Of a DNA stretch of 64,000 nt, positions 35,070 through 44,887 are shown piece after piece. The stretch is taken from contig NZ_CAJRAF010000002.1 of assembly GCF_907164905.1 (NCBI RefSeq), positions 1,116,001 through 1,180,000 of the forward strand, read 5' to 3'. This DNA is from Dyadobacter sp. CECT 9275 (GTDB lineage Bacteria > Bacteroidota > Bacteroidia > Cytophagales > Spirosomataceae). Each line of letters begins with the position of its first letter. Within the stretch, counting starts at the first letter, position 1. The notes beneath the pieces are model-generated. The model had not been told where the DNA came from. It was given only the letters and a program-made list of their open reading frames with translations, and did not search any database. Made by a program: the position numbers and the translations under genes.

Positions 35070-37103
35070 TTATATCTTCTTACCCTGAATGCGGAAAGCA
35101 TTCAAGATTGCCAGTAGCGCAACACCAACATCAGCAAAAACTGCCTCCCACAAGGTTGCAATCCCGCCAGCTCCCAGAAGAAGGACGATTGCTTTCACCG
35201 ACATAGCCAGGATGATATTTTGCCAGACAATCGAACGGGTGATCTTTCCTGCCCGTATGGCTGAAACAATTCTGGATGGCTGGTCATTCTGTATAACTAC
35301 ATCCGCTGTCTCGATGGTCGCATCAGAGCCGAGCCCGCCCATTGCAATGCCCGCATCAGCCAGCGCTACGACCGGGGCGTCATTGACACCATCCCCCACA
35401 AAGGCCAAACGCTTACCGGCATCTTTGAAAGCCTGCACTTTTTCAACCTTGCCTTCGGGTAACAAATCCCCATAAGCTTCATCGATGCCCAGCCCTTTTG
35501 CCACTTTCTGGGCAACTGCATTCTTATCCCCCGAGAGCATTACAGTCTTGATGCCCAGGGCATGCATATCCTTGATAGCCTGGGCCGCATCCTCTTTGAT
35601 CTCATCGGAAATGGTAATGTAACCTGCATATTTGCCATCAACGGCTACGACGACAATTGTTTCCTGGATCTGCTTGATTTCATCGGGGTAAGAGATGTAA
35701 AATTTATCCAGTAATTTTAAATTACCGGCAAGCAGCTCTTTACCTGCAACCCTGCCTTTCAGGCCATGACCTGATATCTCTTCTACATCCGTAGGATCTT
35801 CTATTTTCTTACCTTGCTGGTATTCGATAACAGCCCGTGCCACCGGGTGCGTGGAAGCACTTTCCAGCGATGATGTCAGATGAAGGAATTCTTCCTTATC
35901 CAGGCTGGTCTCAACCTGCTGCACTTTAAATACACCTTTGGTAAGGGTACCTGTCTTGTCCATGACAACAGTGTCCACCTTGGTCATCACATCCAGGAAG
36001 TTCGACCCTTTAAACAGTATCCCGTTACGCGAAGCCAGGCCAATACCACCAAAGTAACCCAGGGGAATAGAGATCGTCAGTGCACATGGGCAGGAAATAA
36101 CCAGAAAAACCATCCCGCGGTAGAGCCATTGGTTGAATACATAATCTTCTACAAAGAAGTATGGGATAATGATAATGGCCAGTGCCAGAAAGAATACAAT
36201 GGGTGTGTAGGTTTTGGCGAACTTGCTGATAAAAAGCTGGGTTGGTGCTTTTCTGGCAGTAGCTTCCTGCACCATTTCCAGTATCCTGGAAAGTTTCGAA
36301 TCTTTAAAAGCAGTCGTTACTTTCAATTCGATTGCCCTGTCCAGGTTGATCATCCCGGCAAGGACCGGGCTTCCTTTTTCTTTTGTATCCGGCTTAGACT
36401 CGCCTGTTAATGCGGCGGTGTTAAAACTGGCTGATTCCGTCAGCAGTTCACTGTCCAGGGCTACTTTCTCACCTGGCTTAACCATGATGATATCCCCGAT
36501 GGCAGCATCTGAGGGGTTGATGACCTTGTTGCCCCCATCGCGTTTAACGGTCACTTTATCGGGCCGAACGTCCAGCAGCGCTTTAATTGAACGTTTCGAG
36601 CGGTTGACAGCCAGATCCTGAAAGAGCTCGCCTAATTCGTAAAAGATCATTACTGCAACGCCTTCTGCAAATTCTCCAATATAAAATGCCCCTAACGTCG
36701 CTGTTGTCATCAGGGTAAACTCGTTGAAAAAATCCCCTCGGATGACCCTTCTGAATGCTATTTGTATGGTCTTGTGGCCTGCCAGCACATAGGCAATAAC
36801 CATCAGCCCAATTTCGACTGGTTTTGCAACGGGGATGTCAAGCACTTTGTTTACCAGCAGAAAACCCAGCAGAATTACAAGGCTCAGCCATAACGCCCAC
36901 CGGCTTTTGATCAGGCTTGCGCTTCCTGTTCCTCCGCTATGGTCGTGTCCATCCCCTTCACTGTGGTCGTGATCATCATCTTCTTCTTCATTATCATGAT
37001 CTTCACCTTCGGCGTGATCATGGCCTTCATGACGCTGTTTTTTAGCCAATTCGGTATCGACTGGCTCCTGCTGCCCAGGCTTATTAGTTTGGTTTTTTTC
37101 CAT
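35070..37103 (-). CDS. cadA: Zn/Cd/Pb/Co-exporting P1B-type ATPase (CadA/ZntA-like)
   Basis: A 677-residue pump. Instead of an HMA domain the N-terminus has a His/Asp/Glu-rich stretch (GHDHAEGEDHDNEEEDDDHD, about 27-46, more to 62). Transport motif SCPCALTISIPLGYF, phosphorylation DKTGTLTKG (about 379), HPVARAV, and GDGVNDAPVVALADAG are intact. CPC with an ALTISIPLG continuation fits Zn/Cd/Pb pumps. It is the last gene of the efflux operon, 14 bases after the NicO-like gene. The His-rich N-terminus may sense or buffer Zn. Confidence 0.92.
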   Translation of the reverse strand: MEKNQTNKPGQQEPVDTELAKKQRHEGHDHAEGEDHDNEEEDDDHDHSEGDGHDHSGGTGSASLIKSRWALWLSLVILLGFLLVNKVLDIPVAKPVEIGLMVIAYVLAGHKTIQIAFRRVIRGDFFNEFTLMTTATLGAFYIGEFAEGVAVMIFYELGELFQDLAVNRSKRSIKALLDVRPDKVTVKRDGGNKVINPSDAAIGDIIMVKPGEKVALDSELLTESASFNTAALTGESKPDTKEKGSPVLAGMINLDRAIELKVTTAFKDSKLSRILEMVQEATARKAPTQLFISKFAKTYTPIVFFLALAIIIIPYFFVEDYVFNQWLYRGMVFLVISCPCALTISIPLGYFGGIGLASRNGILFKGSNFLDVMTKVDTVVMDKTGTLTKGVFKVQQVETSLDKEEFLHLTSSLESASTHPVARAVIEYQQGKKIEDPTDVEEISGHGLKGRVAGKELLAGNLKLLDKFYISYPDEIKQIQETIVVVAVDGKYAGYITISDEIKEDAAQAIKDMHALGIKTVMLSGDKNAVAQKVAKGLGIDEAYGDLLPEGKVEKVQAFKDAGKRLAFVGDGVNDAPVVALADAGIAMGGLGSDATIETADVVIQNDQPSRIVSAIRAGKITRSIVWQNIILAMSVKAIVLLLGAGGIATLWEAVFADVGVALLAILNAFRIQGKKI

Positions 37104-37116
37104 GATATAACCTTTT

Positions 37117-37737
37117 TTAAATTTCTACTATAAAGTTTAACATGGCCAGGCCAATGAGTGTAAGCCCGGTTATGAGCTGCTCATAGTGTTCCAGCCAATG
37201 GATATTAATGCTTTTGATGCCTTTGCTTCCAAGGTTTACCATCAGCATCATGCCTGATAAGGTCAGCACGTTATAAATCACTACGATTGTCATAACTGCG
37301 TACCATCCGATAGCCCCGGCATTCAAGAAATAGGCATTGATCTCAAAGCAGGGTGAGAGAAACATCATCAGCATCAGCGATAACAGTATCCTGCGGTTGC
37401 TGCCATATTTCAATAATTTTTCATCGATATGGCTATGTGCCTGATGGCGGTAATACTGCATGACAAACCAGGTCCCCAGTAGCAGTAAGAACAGGGGTAC
37501 AATCTTGCTGGCAATGATGCTTTGATTTTCTGAAAGCTGAAAACCGGCAAAGCTGACCATCAAACCAAATATGGTGGTACTTAATGTATGCGCCGCACCG
37601 GCCAAAAATGTGGTATTTAAAACTTGACGCCTGCTCCAACCCATAGACCTGCCAATCGTGACGAAAGGCAGCCAATGGCTGGGGATCAGCGCATGGATCA
37701 GGCTAAGTGCGACACTGCCAAGGATAATCTGGTTCAT
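37117..37737 (-). CDS. NicO/RcnA-like divalent metal transporter
   Basis: A 206-residue membrane protein with about six segments. The N-terminal HALIPSHWLPF motif (15-25) and a second HTLSTTIFG (near 50) are the pattern of the NicO/HoxN-related nickel and cobalt transporters of the RcnA type, which export Ni2+/Co2+. The His-rich loop seen in RcnA is only partial (RHQAHSHIDEK, about 116-126). It lies three bases from the CzcB gene and 13 bases from the ATPase gene, so all belong to one operon. Confidence 0.75.
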   Translation of the reverse strand: MNQIILGSVALSLIHALIPSHWLPFVTIGRSMGWSRRQVLNTTFLAGAAHTLSTTIFGLMVSFAGFQLSENQSIIASKIVPLFLLLLGTWFVMQYYRHQAHSHIDEKLLKYGSNRRILLSLMLMMFLSPCFEINAYFLNAGAIGWYAVMTIVVIYNVLTLSGMMLMVNLGSKGIKSINIHWLEHYEQLITGLTLIGLAMLNFIVEI

Positions 37738-37740
37738 AAG

Positions 37741-38952
37741 TTAATGGCCTTCTTCTTCCTCGGAATTTTTAAGTTTTGATAGCATTGCATAAGCCCCTTT
37801 AAGGACAATCTTTGCATTTTGGACATTAAAATCCTGTGAAAATTTGACTTGTGTATACCCATTTTCTGACATCCCTTTCGTTACTGGGACCATCTCAAAG
37901 GCCGTTCCCTCAGACTCTTCTTCTTGTGAGGTACTGTCAGCGTGAGCAGTTTCCGGGCGTTGTATGAAGATATAAGAAGTCCCTTCAAAATCGACAATGG
38001 CCGGGCTCGGGAGCGCAGTTACAGGATTTGCGCCAATTTCGATCACAGCCTTCACAAAATTCTGTGGCAAAAGGCCCCTGTCGTCTTTTTCAAGGTGGCA
38101 ATGCACGCGCACTGTCCGGTCTTCATTGATCTTTTGATTGATCAAATACACTTTGGCCAGGTATTCCTTGCCGGGGTTGTTACTGACTGTGAAGCGCACC
38201 AATTGGCCCAGCTTGATTTTGGGGATATCCTGCTCAAAAATGGAAAGCTCGACATGTAAGTGGTCAGTATCAACAATTTCAAACATCACATCGGTCGGGT
38301 TTACATATTTTCCAAGGTTGACATTGACCGTCGTGACAGATCCGCTGATGGGCGAGCGTATTACGGCGCTGTTGACAATTGTGCCCTTTTCTAACGTATT
38401 CAGGTTTATACCGGCTGTAATAAGCCTTTCCCTTAACCCTGCTAACCGCGCTTTCTGGGCCTTTACCTCCGAGGTTGCTTGCTGTAATACTTTTTGGGCA
38501 TTGATATTTTCTTTGCTTAATTCCAGCTGACGGCTGTACTCTTGCTGGGCATATTCTAACTTACTTTCCGTTTCCAGGAAATCTTGCTGGATCTGAATAA
38601 AATCAGGGTTTTCGATTATGGCCAGTATTTGCCCTTTCTTTACCTGCATACCCTGCAACAGCTCTGTTCTTCTAACAAAACCGCCCAGTGGTGCTGATAT
38701 GCTCACCAGGTTTTGCGGCGGGATATCAATCACACCATTGGCAGTGACTACATCGCTTAAATTACGGGTACTGGCTTTGCCTAGTTCGACGGCGGCAGTT
38801 TCATATTGCGCTTGGGTCAGCTTAACGATATTCTCTTCCCCCTCGTGTTGCTCCCCCTCTTGATGGGCTGGTTCCTGTTCTTTCCGCTCCTGCTTTTCGC
38901 CACAAGCCCAAAGGCCTGTCAGAAGAAACAAGACAACTAATACATTTTTCAT
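37741..38952 (-). CDS. czcB: RND efflux periplasmic adaptor (CzcB-like)
   Basis: A 403-residue membrane-fusion protein anchored as lipoprotein (MKNVLVVLFLLTGLWAC). The barrel-sandwich half motif GGFVRRTELLQGMQVKKGQI (about 85-104) and IVNSAVIRSPISGSVTTVNV (about 193-212) surround a helical hairpin (EYAQQEYSRQLELSKEN ...). It links the RND pump to the outer-membrane channel. Immediately downstream of the CzcA-TolC fusion, 42 bases. Confidence 0.93.
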   Translation of the reverse strand: MKNVLVVLFLLTGLWACGEKQERKEQEPAHQEGEQHEGEENIVKLTQAQYETAAVELGKASTRNLSDVVTANGVIDIPPQNLVSISAPLGGFVRRTELLQGMQVKKGQILAIIENPDFIQIQQDFLETESKLEYAQQEYSRQLELSKENINAQKVLQQATSEVKAQKARLAGLRERLITAGINLNTLEKGTIVNSAVIRSPISGSVTTVNVNLGKYVNPTDVMFEIVDTDHLHVELSIFEQDIPKIKLGQLVRFTVSNNPGKEYLAKVYLINQKINEDRTVRVHCHLEKDDRGLLPQNFVKAVIEIGANPVTALPSPAIVDFEGTSYIFIQRPETAHADSTSQEEESEGTAFEMVPVTKGMSENGYTQVKFSQDFNVQNAKIVLKGAYAMLSKLKNSEEEEGH

Positions 38953-38994
38953 TGTATATGGATCATTAGTTAACGATTGATAATTTGATGTGGG

Positions 38995-41900
38995 TCATTG
39001 CTGTTTAGCCAGCAGAAATTCAATTTCAATGACCGATTGGTTATAGCTTCCCAGCAAGTCCAGGTAAGTTGACCTGATATTTAAAGCCCTGGTTAGTGCC
39101 TGCGAAAATTCAACATAACCAATTTCGCCCGCTTCATAGGCTTTTGTGGCGTTGCCTGCGATCACATCAGCCAGAACCAAGGTTTTTTGTTCATATATAG
39201 CCAGGCTATGAGTTGCACTTTGATAAGACTGTACCGCTTGTTGCAAGCTATTGCCCACCTGCATCCGCGCAAGCTCCCACTGGTTCTGCGCGACTTTCTC
39301 ATTAAGCTGTGATGCTTTTACGCGTGCCCGGGGTGCGCCGCTAAAAATTGGAATAGACACGCCAAGTTGAAGTCCCTGGAAACGCTTTCCGGCCCCATAA
39401 AAAACCTCGGTACCGTTGATATTTTGCTCGCCAATCAAAGACTGATTGAAATATCCGATGCTGAAATCTGGTAGCAGGCTAGTGCGCTCAACGGCCGTTG
39501 TCTGTCTTTCAATGGCAATCTGCTGGCCTAGGTATTGCAAATATGGATTTGAACTAATGCCTGCCGTATCGAGTGCAATAGTGCCAAGGGGGCGCTTTTC
39601 CAAGGTATCACTCTGCGCTTCCATAGGAACTGAACTGTTGAGCAGCATTTGCAGCTGTCTTTGCAGGACTAGCAAATTGCCCTGGTTTTGAATGACCCGC
39701 GCCTGGATTTCACCCTGCTCACTTTGGGCGACCGAATATTCAAGTTGCCCTGTTTCGCCGGTCTTAAAACGAAGGGCTGCGGCTTTGACAAACCGGTCAG
39801 CTCGTAGGCCTTCCGCCGTTAGCATCTGCTGTTGTTGTTTTAAAAGGACCTGCTGATAGTAATTTGCTTTAACCTGTCTGATCAGCTCGGCCCTTGTCAC
39901 TTCCAGTCTTGCCTGCACACCGTTAATCTGGGCAGACAAAAGCTCCCGTCTTCTGGTAACCACCTTTGGGTGCGGCAAGGTTTGTGAAATATTGAACTGG
40001 TTATCAAACCTGTTACTGTTGTATTGCCCACCCATCCAGGAGATATCGGTTTTTGCGATCTCAGCTGAACTACCAAGCAGTGCACGCTGGTAATCGATCT
40101 GGTAAATTCCCCCTTTTACTTGAAGGTTTTTGACGATAGCTTCATTAACGGCTGCTTCAAGTGAAATTTTTCGGCCTACAATCACCGAATCCTGCGCCTG
40201 GGCACTGGGGGCGGCAAAAGTGCAGGCGGCAAAAACAAGTAGAAGTGCTGCGGCAGGTTTAAACGCAGCGCCACCAAAATGCTTCTCGACAATTAGGTAC
40301 AATACCGGCAGCACCAGCAGCGTCAAAAGTGTTGCAGATACAAGCCCCCCGATAACCACAGTCGCCAATGGGCGTTGGACTTCGGCACCTGAGCTATTGG
40401 ACAGGGCCATGGGCAAAAAACCAAGTGACGCCACAAGGGCTGTCATCAATACCGGGCGCAAACGAGTCTCGGTACCCTGAAATATAGCCTTTTTCAAATC
40501 GGTCATCCCTTCTTTACGAAGCGAATTGAACTCTGCAATAAGCACGATACCATTTAAGACAGCCACGCCAAAAAGTGCGATAAAACCAATCCCTGCTGAA
40601 ATACTAAAAGGCATTCCACGCAGTGAAAGGGCAATGATACCACCGATCGCTGACAGCGGGATAGCCGTAAGAATCAACAGGCTTTGACGCAGCGAGTTAA
40701 ACGTGAAATAAAGAAGTACAAAAATAAGCAGCAGTGCAATCGGTACGGCGATGCTTAAACGGGTTTTAGCCTCTTGTAGATTTTGAAACTGGCCTCCATA
40801 GGTTGTGTAATATCCGGTGGGCAGCTTTACCTGGCTATCGATTTTGGTTTGCAGCTCCTTGACAATGCTCTCCACGTCCCTACCACGAACATTAAATGCC
40901 ACTGTGATCCGGCGTTTTGCATCCTCCCTTTGGATCTGGTTAGCACCCGTTTTCATCTCAACAGTAGCGATCTGCCCGAGCGGAACCTGATCTCCATGTG
41001 ACGTAGTCACAAACAACCCACGGACATCTTCTAGGGTCTGGCGGTCCTGGCTTTTAAGCCTGACGACCAGGTCATACCTTTTTTCACCTTCATAAACCAC
41101 ACCTGCGCTGCTTCCTGCAAAGCCCGTATTGATGGCCCGGTTTGCATCTTCAATGCTAATTCCGAACTGAGACATGCGGTCACGATCAAAATTAACAACG
41201 ATTTGCGGCAGGCCGCTCACTTCTTCCACATACAAGTCCTGGGCCCCTTCAACAGAAGCCACCAGTTTGCCGATCTTGTCTGCCTGCTGGGCCAGTACGT
41301 CCAGGTCTTCCCCGAAAATCTTGATTGCAACATCCTGTTTAACCCCTGAGATCAGCTCATTGAACCGCATCTGGATAGGCTGTTGAAAACCAAATGTCAC
41401 ACCAGGAATCGTCTGGGTGAGCATGGCCTGCATTTTTTCTGCGAGTTCTTCCCTTCCTTCGGCTTTTGTCCACATCGATTTTTCTTTTAATATGACCATC
41501 ACATCACCGGCTTCCACCGGCATGGGGTCTGTTGGTATTTCAGAAGCGCCGATTTTTCCGACTACCTCTATGACTTCATCGGGAAAATTCTTTCGCAGCA
41601 CACTAGCTGCCTTCTGGACAGCATCCACCGATTCGGAAAGTGAACTACCTGTCAGCACGCGCATTTCGATAGCAAAATCGCCTTCGTCGAGCTGCGGGAT
41701 AAACTCGCCGCCCATATTTAAAAACATCCACAGACTTAGGCCGAAAAGTGCCAAAGCAGTCACGACCACGATTAGTTTTTGCCGGAGTGCAAAACCTAGT
41801 GCTGGTAAATACAACCTGTGAAAAAAAGCAATGATCCGGTCTGAAATATTGGGCTTATGCTCGTTTTTCTTACTTAAAAACAGGGCCGATACCATCGGCA

Positions 41901-43386
41901 CGTAAGTCAGCGAAAGAATGAATGCCCCCAGTATAGCAAAGCTCACGGTCTGAGCCATAGGGCGGAACATTTTTCCTTCAATGCCCACCAAAGCCAGGAT
42001 CGGCAGGTAAACAATCAGGATAATGATCTCACCAAAGGCGGCTGAACTTCGGATCTTGGAGGCTGACTCGTAGACTTCATTATCCATTTCCTGCTGTGAA
42101 AGCCTGTGGGTGTATTTTTTGCCCATAATATGATGTAGTGTGGCTTCAACAATGATCACGGCGCCATCCACAATCAGGCCAAAGTCAATCGCCCCCAGGC
42201 TCATCAGGTTTCCTGAAACGCCAAACAGGTTCATCATGCTGACTGCAAAGAGCATCGCCAGCGGGATCACCGAAGCAACCACAAGCCCTGCGCGCAGGTT
42301 TCCCAGCAGCAGGATCAGTACAAAGATGACAATCAGTGCCCCTTCGATCAGGTTCTTTGAGACTGTGCCAATGGCATTATTGACCAGCTTGGTGCGGTCC
42401 AAAAACGGCTCGATCACCACACCTTCCGGAAGTGTTTTACTGATCTGCTGGATCCTTTCTTTTACATTGCCAATCACCTTGGCAGCATTAGCGCCTTTCA
42501 ACATCAATACCAATCCACCTACAACTTCGCCTTCATCATTGCGCGTCATTGCCCCATACCGTACAGCTGCGCCGTACTGCACCGTTGCAATATCGCGGAT
42601 CAGTACGGGCAGACCATTTGCCGTTTCTTTGACTTGGATGCTTTCTATATCTTTCAGGTTGGTGATCAGCCCTTCACTTCTAATAAAATAGACATTAGGT
42701 TTTTTATCAATGTACGCCCCGCCCGTATTCTGATTGTTTCTTTCTAGCGCAGAGAATATCTCAGCCATCGAGATCTGGGCACTTCTTAATTTGAAAGGGT
42801 CAACCGCTATCTCGTACTGCTTTAAAAACCCACCAAAGCTGCTTACGTCGGCAATTCCTTCTGTGCCCAGAAGCTGCCTTCTAACAATCCAGTCCTGGAT
42901 GCTTCGGAGCTCCATGGGCGGGTATTTTTTCTCATACCCTTTTTTGGTATGCAGTACATACTGATATATTTCGCCCAGTCCAGTGGTTACCGGCGCAAGC
43001 TCGGGAGATCCAGCACCAGGCGGAATCTGTTCTACGGCACTTTGCAGGCGCTCGGAAACCTGCTGCCGGGCCCAGTAAACATCAATGTTATCTTTGAAAA
43101 CGATAGTAACTACCGACAGGCCAAACCTTGAAATGGAGCGGATCTCCTCTGTGCTGGGGATGGTCGCCATGGCTGTTTCAACCGGAAACGTTACCAGGCG
43201 CTCCACTTCTTGCGCGGCTAGTGAAGGGCTGCTTGTAATGATTTGTACCTGGTTATTGGTAATGTCGGGTACAGCATCAATGGGTAGCTGTGTCAGCGAA
43301 TACCCGCCCCAGATGACAAGTGCCAGGGTAAATATTCCTATAACGAGCTTATTGTGAATTGAAAAATGAATGACTTTATCTAGCAT
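38995..43386 (-). CDS. czcA: Heavy-metal RND pump fused to TolC-type outer-membrane factor (CzcA-TolC)
   Basis: A 1463-residue fusion. Residues 1-about 1032 are a CusA/CzcA-type RND pump: LPIDAVPDITNNQVQI at the N-terminus and DFGLIVDGAVIIVE in the fourth membrane segment, the signature of divalent-metal (Zn, Co, Cd) pumps. The RND part ends LPVLYLIVEKHFGG. A second hydrophobic segment resembling a signal peptide (about 1038-1058, ending APSAQAQ) precedes a TolC/OEP domain (about 1065-1463) with paired coiled-coil helices. Single-chain pump-channel fusions of this kind occur in Bacteroidota. With CzcB it should make a tripartite export system. No frameshift is seen. Confidence 0.93.
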   Translation of the reverse strand: MLDKVIHFSIHNKLVIGIFTLALVIWGGYSLTQLPIDAVPDITNNQVQIITSSPSLAAQEVERLVTFPVETAMATIPSTEEIRSISRFGLSVVTIVFKDNIDVYWARQQVSERLQSAVEQIPPGAGSPELAPVTTGLGEIYQYVLHTKKGYEKKYPPMELRSIQDWIVRRQLLGTEGIADVSSFGGFLKQYEIAVDPFKLRSAQISMAEIFSALERNNQNTGGAYIDKKPNVYFIRSEGLITNLKDIESIQVKETANGLPVLIRDIATVQYGAAVRYGAMTRNDEGEVVGGLVLMLKGANAAKVIGNVKERIQQISKTLPEGVVIEPFLDRTKLVNNAIGTVSKNLIEGALIVIFVLILLLGNLRAGLVVASVIPLAMLFAVSMMNLFGVSGNLMSLGAIDFGLIVDGAVIIVEATLHHIMGKKYTHRLSQQEMDNEVYESASKIRSSAAFGEIIILIVYLPILALVGIEGKMFRPMAQTVSFAILGAFILSLTYVPMVSALFLSKKNEHKPNISDRIIAFFHRLYLPALGFALRQKLIVVVTALALFGLSLWMFLNMGGEFIPQLDEGDFAIEMRVLTGSSLSESVDAVQKAASVLRKNFPDEVIEVVGKIGASEIPTDPMPVEAGDVMVILKEKSMWTKAEGREELAEKMQAMLTQTIPGVTFGFQQPIQMRFNELISGVKQDVAIKIFGEDLDVLAQQADKIGKLVASVEGAQDLYVEEVSGLPQIVVNFDRDRMSQFGISIEDANRAINTGFAGSSAGVVYEGEKRYDLVVRLKSQDRQTLEDVRGLFVTTSHGDQVPLGQIATVEMKTGANQIQREDAKRRITVAFNVRGRDVESIVKELQTKIDSQVKLPTGYYTTYGGQFQNLQEAKTRLSIAVPIALLLIFVLLYFTFNSLRQSLLILTAIPLSAIGGIIALSLRGMPFSISAGIGFIALFGVAVLNGIVLIAEFNSLRKEGMTDLKKAIFQGTETRLRPVLMTALVASLGFLPMALSNSSGAEVQRPLATVVIGGLVSATLLTLLVLPVLYLIVEKHFGGAAFKPAAALLLVFAACTFAAPSAQAQDSVIVGRKISLEAAVNEAIVKNLQVKGGIYQIDYQRALLGSSAEIAKTDISWMGGQYNSNRFDNQFNISQTLPHPKVVTRRRELLSAQINGVQARLEVTRAELIRQVKANYYQQVLLKQQQQMLTAEGLRADRFVKAAALRFKTGETGQLEYSVAQSEQGEIQARVIQNQGNLLVLQRQLQMLLNSSVPMEAQSDTLEKRPLGTIALDTAGISSNPYLQYLGQQIAIERQTTAVERTSLLPDFSIGYFNQSLIGEQNINGTEVFYGAGKRFQGLQLGVSIPIFSGAPRARVKASQLNEKVAQNQWELARMQVGNSLQQAVQSYQSATHSLAIYEQKTLVLADVIAGNATKAYEAGEIGYVEFSQALTRALNIRSTYLDLLGSYNQSVIEIEFLLAKQQ

Positions 43387-43472
43387 CTGGACTTAGAATT
43401 TGTGTAGAATGAGCCTATAACTGGGACTTATAAAGTCACAGCGACAAGCAAACCGTAAAAGAATGGGTTACA

Positions 43473-43793
43473 CTAAATCCTGGGAGGTTGCCAGATAGAT
43501 GCCAGATCACCGCCTTTGCTACCAGCCGTGTAGGTGAAAGCATCATCGTTAAAAAATGGCAGGGAAGCAGCATCAGGTAACAAAGCAACTGGTTGCTGAA
43601 GCGTTATGCCCGCGCAGCAGGCACATATACAAAATGGTGAGCAAAGGTCATTGGTGGCCTGATCTTGGCAATCAGCGCTGGCATCAATGATGGTAATAGT
43701 ATCTTTATATGAGACACGTGCTGGCTTATCCTGGCACGGAATGCAGGATAGTACCACGGTGAAAAAAGCCAATACATATATCGCTAATCTCAT
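43473..43793 (-). CDS. Small Cys-rich exported protein (DUF6660-like)
   Basis: The frame opens at 43880, but the Met at 43793 gives a proper signal peptide (MRLAIYVLAFFTVVLSCIPC) and about 106 residues, so I use it. The mature part has clustered cysteines (DCQDQATNDLCSPFCICACC), a pattern seen in a small family next to Bacteroidota czc operons. It may bind metal or sense it; function is unproven. It is the first gene of the efflux operon, 86 bases before czcA. Confidence 0.7.
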   Translation of the reverse strand: MRLAIYVLAFFTVVLSCIPCQDKPARVSYKDTITIIDASADCQDQATNDLCSPFCICACCAGITLQQPVALLPDAASLPFFNDDAFTYTAGSKGGDLASIWQPPRI

Positions 43794-43880
43794 AATACTG
43801 TAAAAGTAGCTCAATAAAACATGCAACAGGTAGGCAAAAACAAATAAGATCTGATCCATATTTGCAGGACTGGCGTGCAA

Positions 43881-44586
43881 CCACCCCAGTAGGTTGAATA
43901 AATCAACTTTTGTGACAGATGAAAAGTAAGAATGTTATACCGAACTTCTCCAATCGCACCAAACCGGCAAAGTCACCTTGCCACTCATTCTTGAAAGGAT
44001 CAAACCGTCCTAAGCCATCTACCTTTATGATGATTCTCTATTGTCTAATAGGGTTTTTGATGCTCGTTGCAATTTTTCTTAAACTAAGGCACCTTTTCAT
44101 TGCACACTAATGCGGAGCGACAAAATGTTGTTGAAGAGTATAGCGTATTGATTTACATGCACTCATCAGTACAAAAGACATTCTAGCATTCGCTAATTTT
44201 GGTATCCACTTCCTTAGACTAGCTGAGTACAATTAAACGTGCCCACATGTGGATATATGTACGGAATAATTAATTGTGCATCAAGCTTTTGAATGTCAAA
44301 TGTCGCTAAAAGAGAGGATTACGAAAATACGACCGTATAATTGAACACTTGAAAAACGAAAAGTATGTCTCCAGTATGTGAAACCGTAAATTGAGACGGT
44401 CTCCCTTGATACCCGCCACTTGTAGTGATACTGGAAAGTCAAAGATTTGACCACAGCCTAGAAAATGAAGCAGAATAAGCTCTCTCCCCGATACAGCAAG
44501 CAGATGAAAGAAATCATCACGGTGCATGCTAAATAAAGGCTGGCGTAAAGCTGACCTGCTTTTGGGACTGCTGTTAGCGCAAAAAA
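43881..44586. other. Intergenic stretch with one doubtful small ORF
   Basis: About 700 bases. A frame at 43919-44110 encodes 63 residues with one membrane segment (MMILYCLIGFLMLVAIFLKL) and could be a small membrane protein, but it has no supporting context. The rest shows no coding pattern, RNA or terminator before the hairpin at 44588. Confidence 0.35.
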
Positions 44587-44587
44587 A

Positions 44588-44607
44588 GGCTAGGTATGAA
44601 CCTAGCC
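44588..44607 (-). terminator. Intrinsic terminator for the small minus-strand gene
   Basis: GGCTAGGT (44588-44595) and ACCTAGCC (44600-44607) form an eight-bp stem; the plus strand has seven A just before it, so on the minus strand the hairpin is followed by T7. Confidence 0.75.
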
Positions 44608-44641
44608 CGGTGAAAGTTGCATTTGTGAATGTTGCAGGAAG

Positions 44642-44773
44642 CTAATCTCCTTTTTTGTGCTTATGTGCTTTCAACGAAGGCGTATTGCCTGGTGATTCCT
44701 TATTGTCCCGTTGGCGCTTGTCTGGTTCTCCCGTCGACTTGGCAACTTTTTTAGGTCCTGTCTTGATTCCCAT
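44642..44773 (-). CDS. Small basic protein of unknown function
   Basis: An ATG-started minus-strand frame of 43 codons: MGIKTGPKKVAKSTGEPDK followed by RQRDNKESPGNTPSLKAHKH and a Lys-rich end. It is highly basic and low in hydrophobic residues, so it would be a disordered, perhaps nucleic-acid-binding peptide. The strong minus-strand terminator 35 bases after its stop supports a real transcript. Confidence 0.45.
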   Translation of the reverse strand: MGIKTGPKKVAKSTGEPDKRQRDNKESPGNTPSLKAHKHKKGD

Positions 44774-44887
44774 GACTGTTATAGTATTAAGTAATAAATC
44801 AATAGTCACAGGTACAAAAAAGCTATGCCATTGATCTGTAATGGGATTATCTTAGTTACGACAGACAACGACAATCATTCTGCTCTA

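Noticed and set aside
35880..36621. Long plus-strand frames antisense to the CadA-type gene
   Set aside because: Composition reflects the opposite-strand gene, whose motifs are all intact.
41174..42691. Long plus-strand frames antisense to the CzcA-TolC gene
   Set aside because: Shadows of the real gene; rich in Ser/Thr/Pro with no domain pattern.
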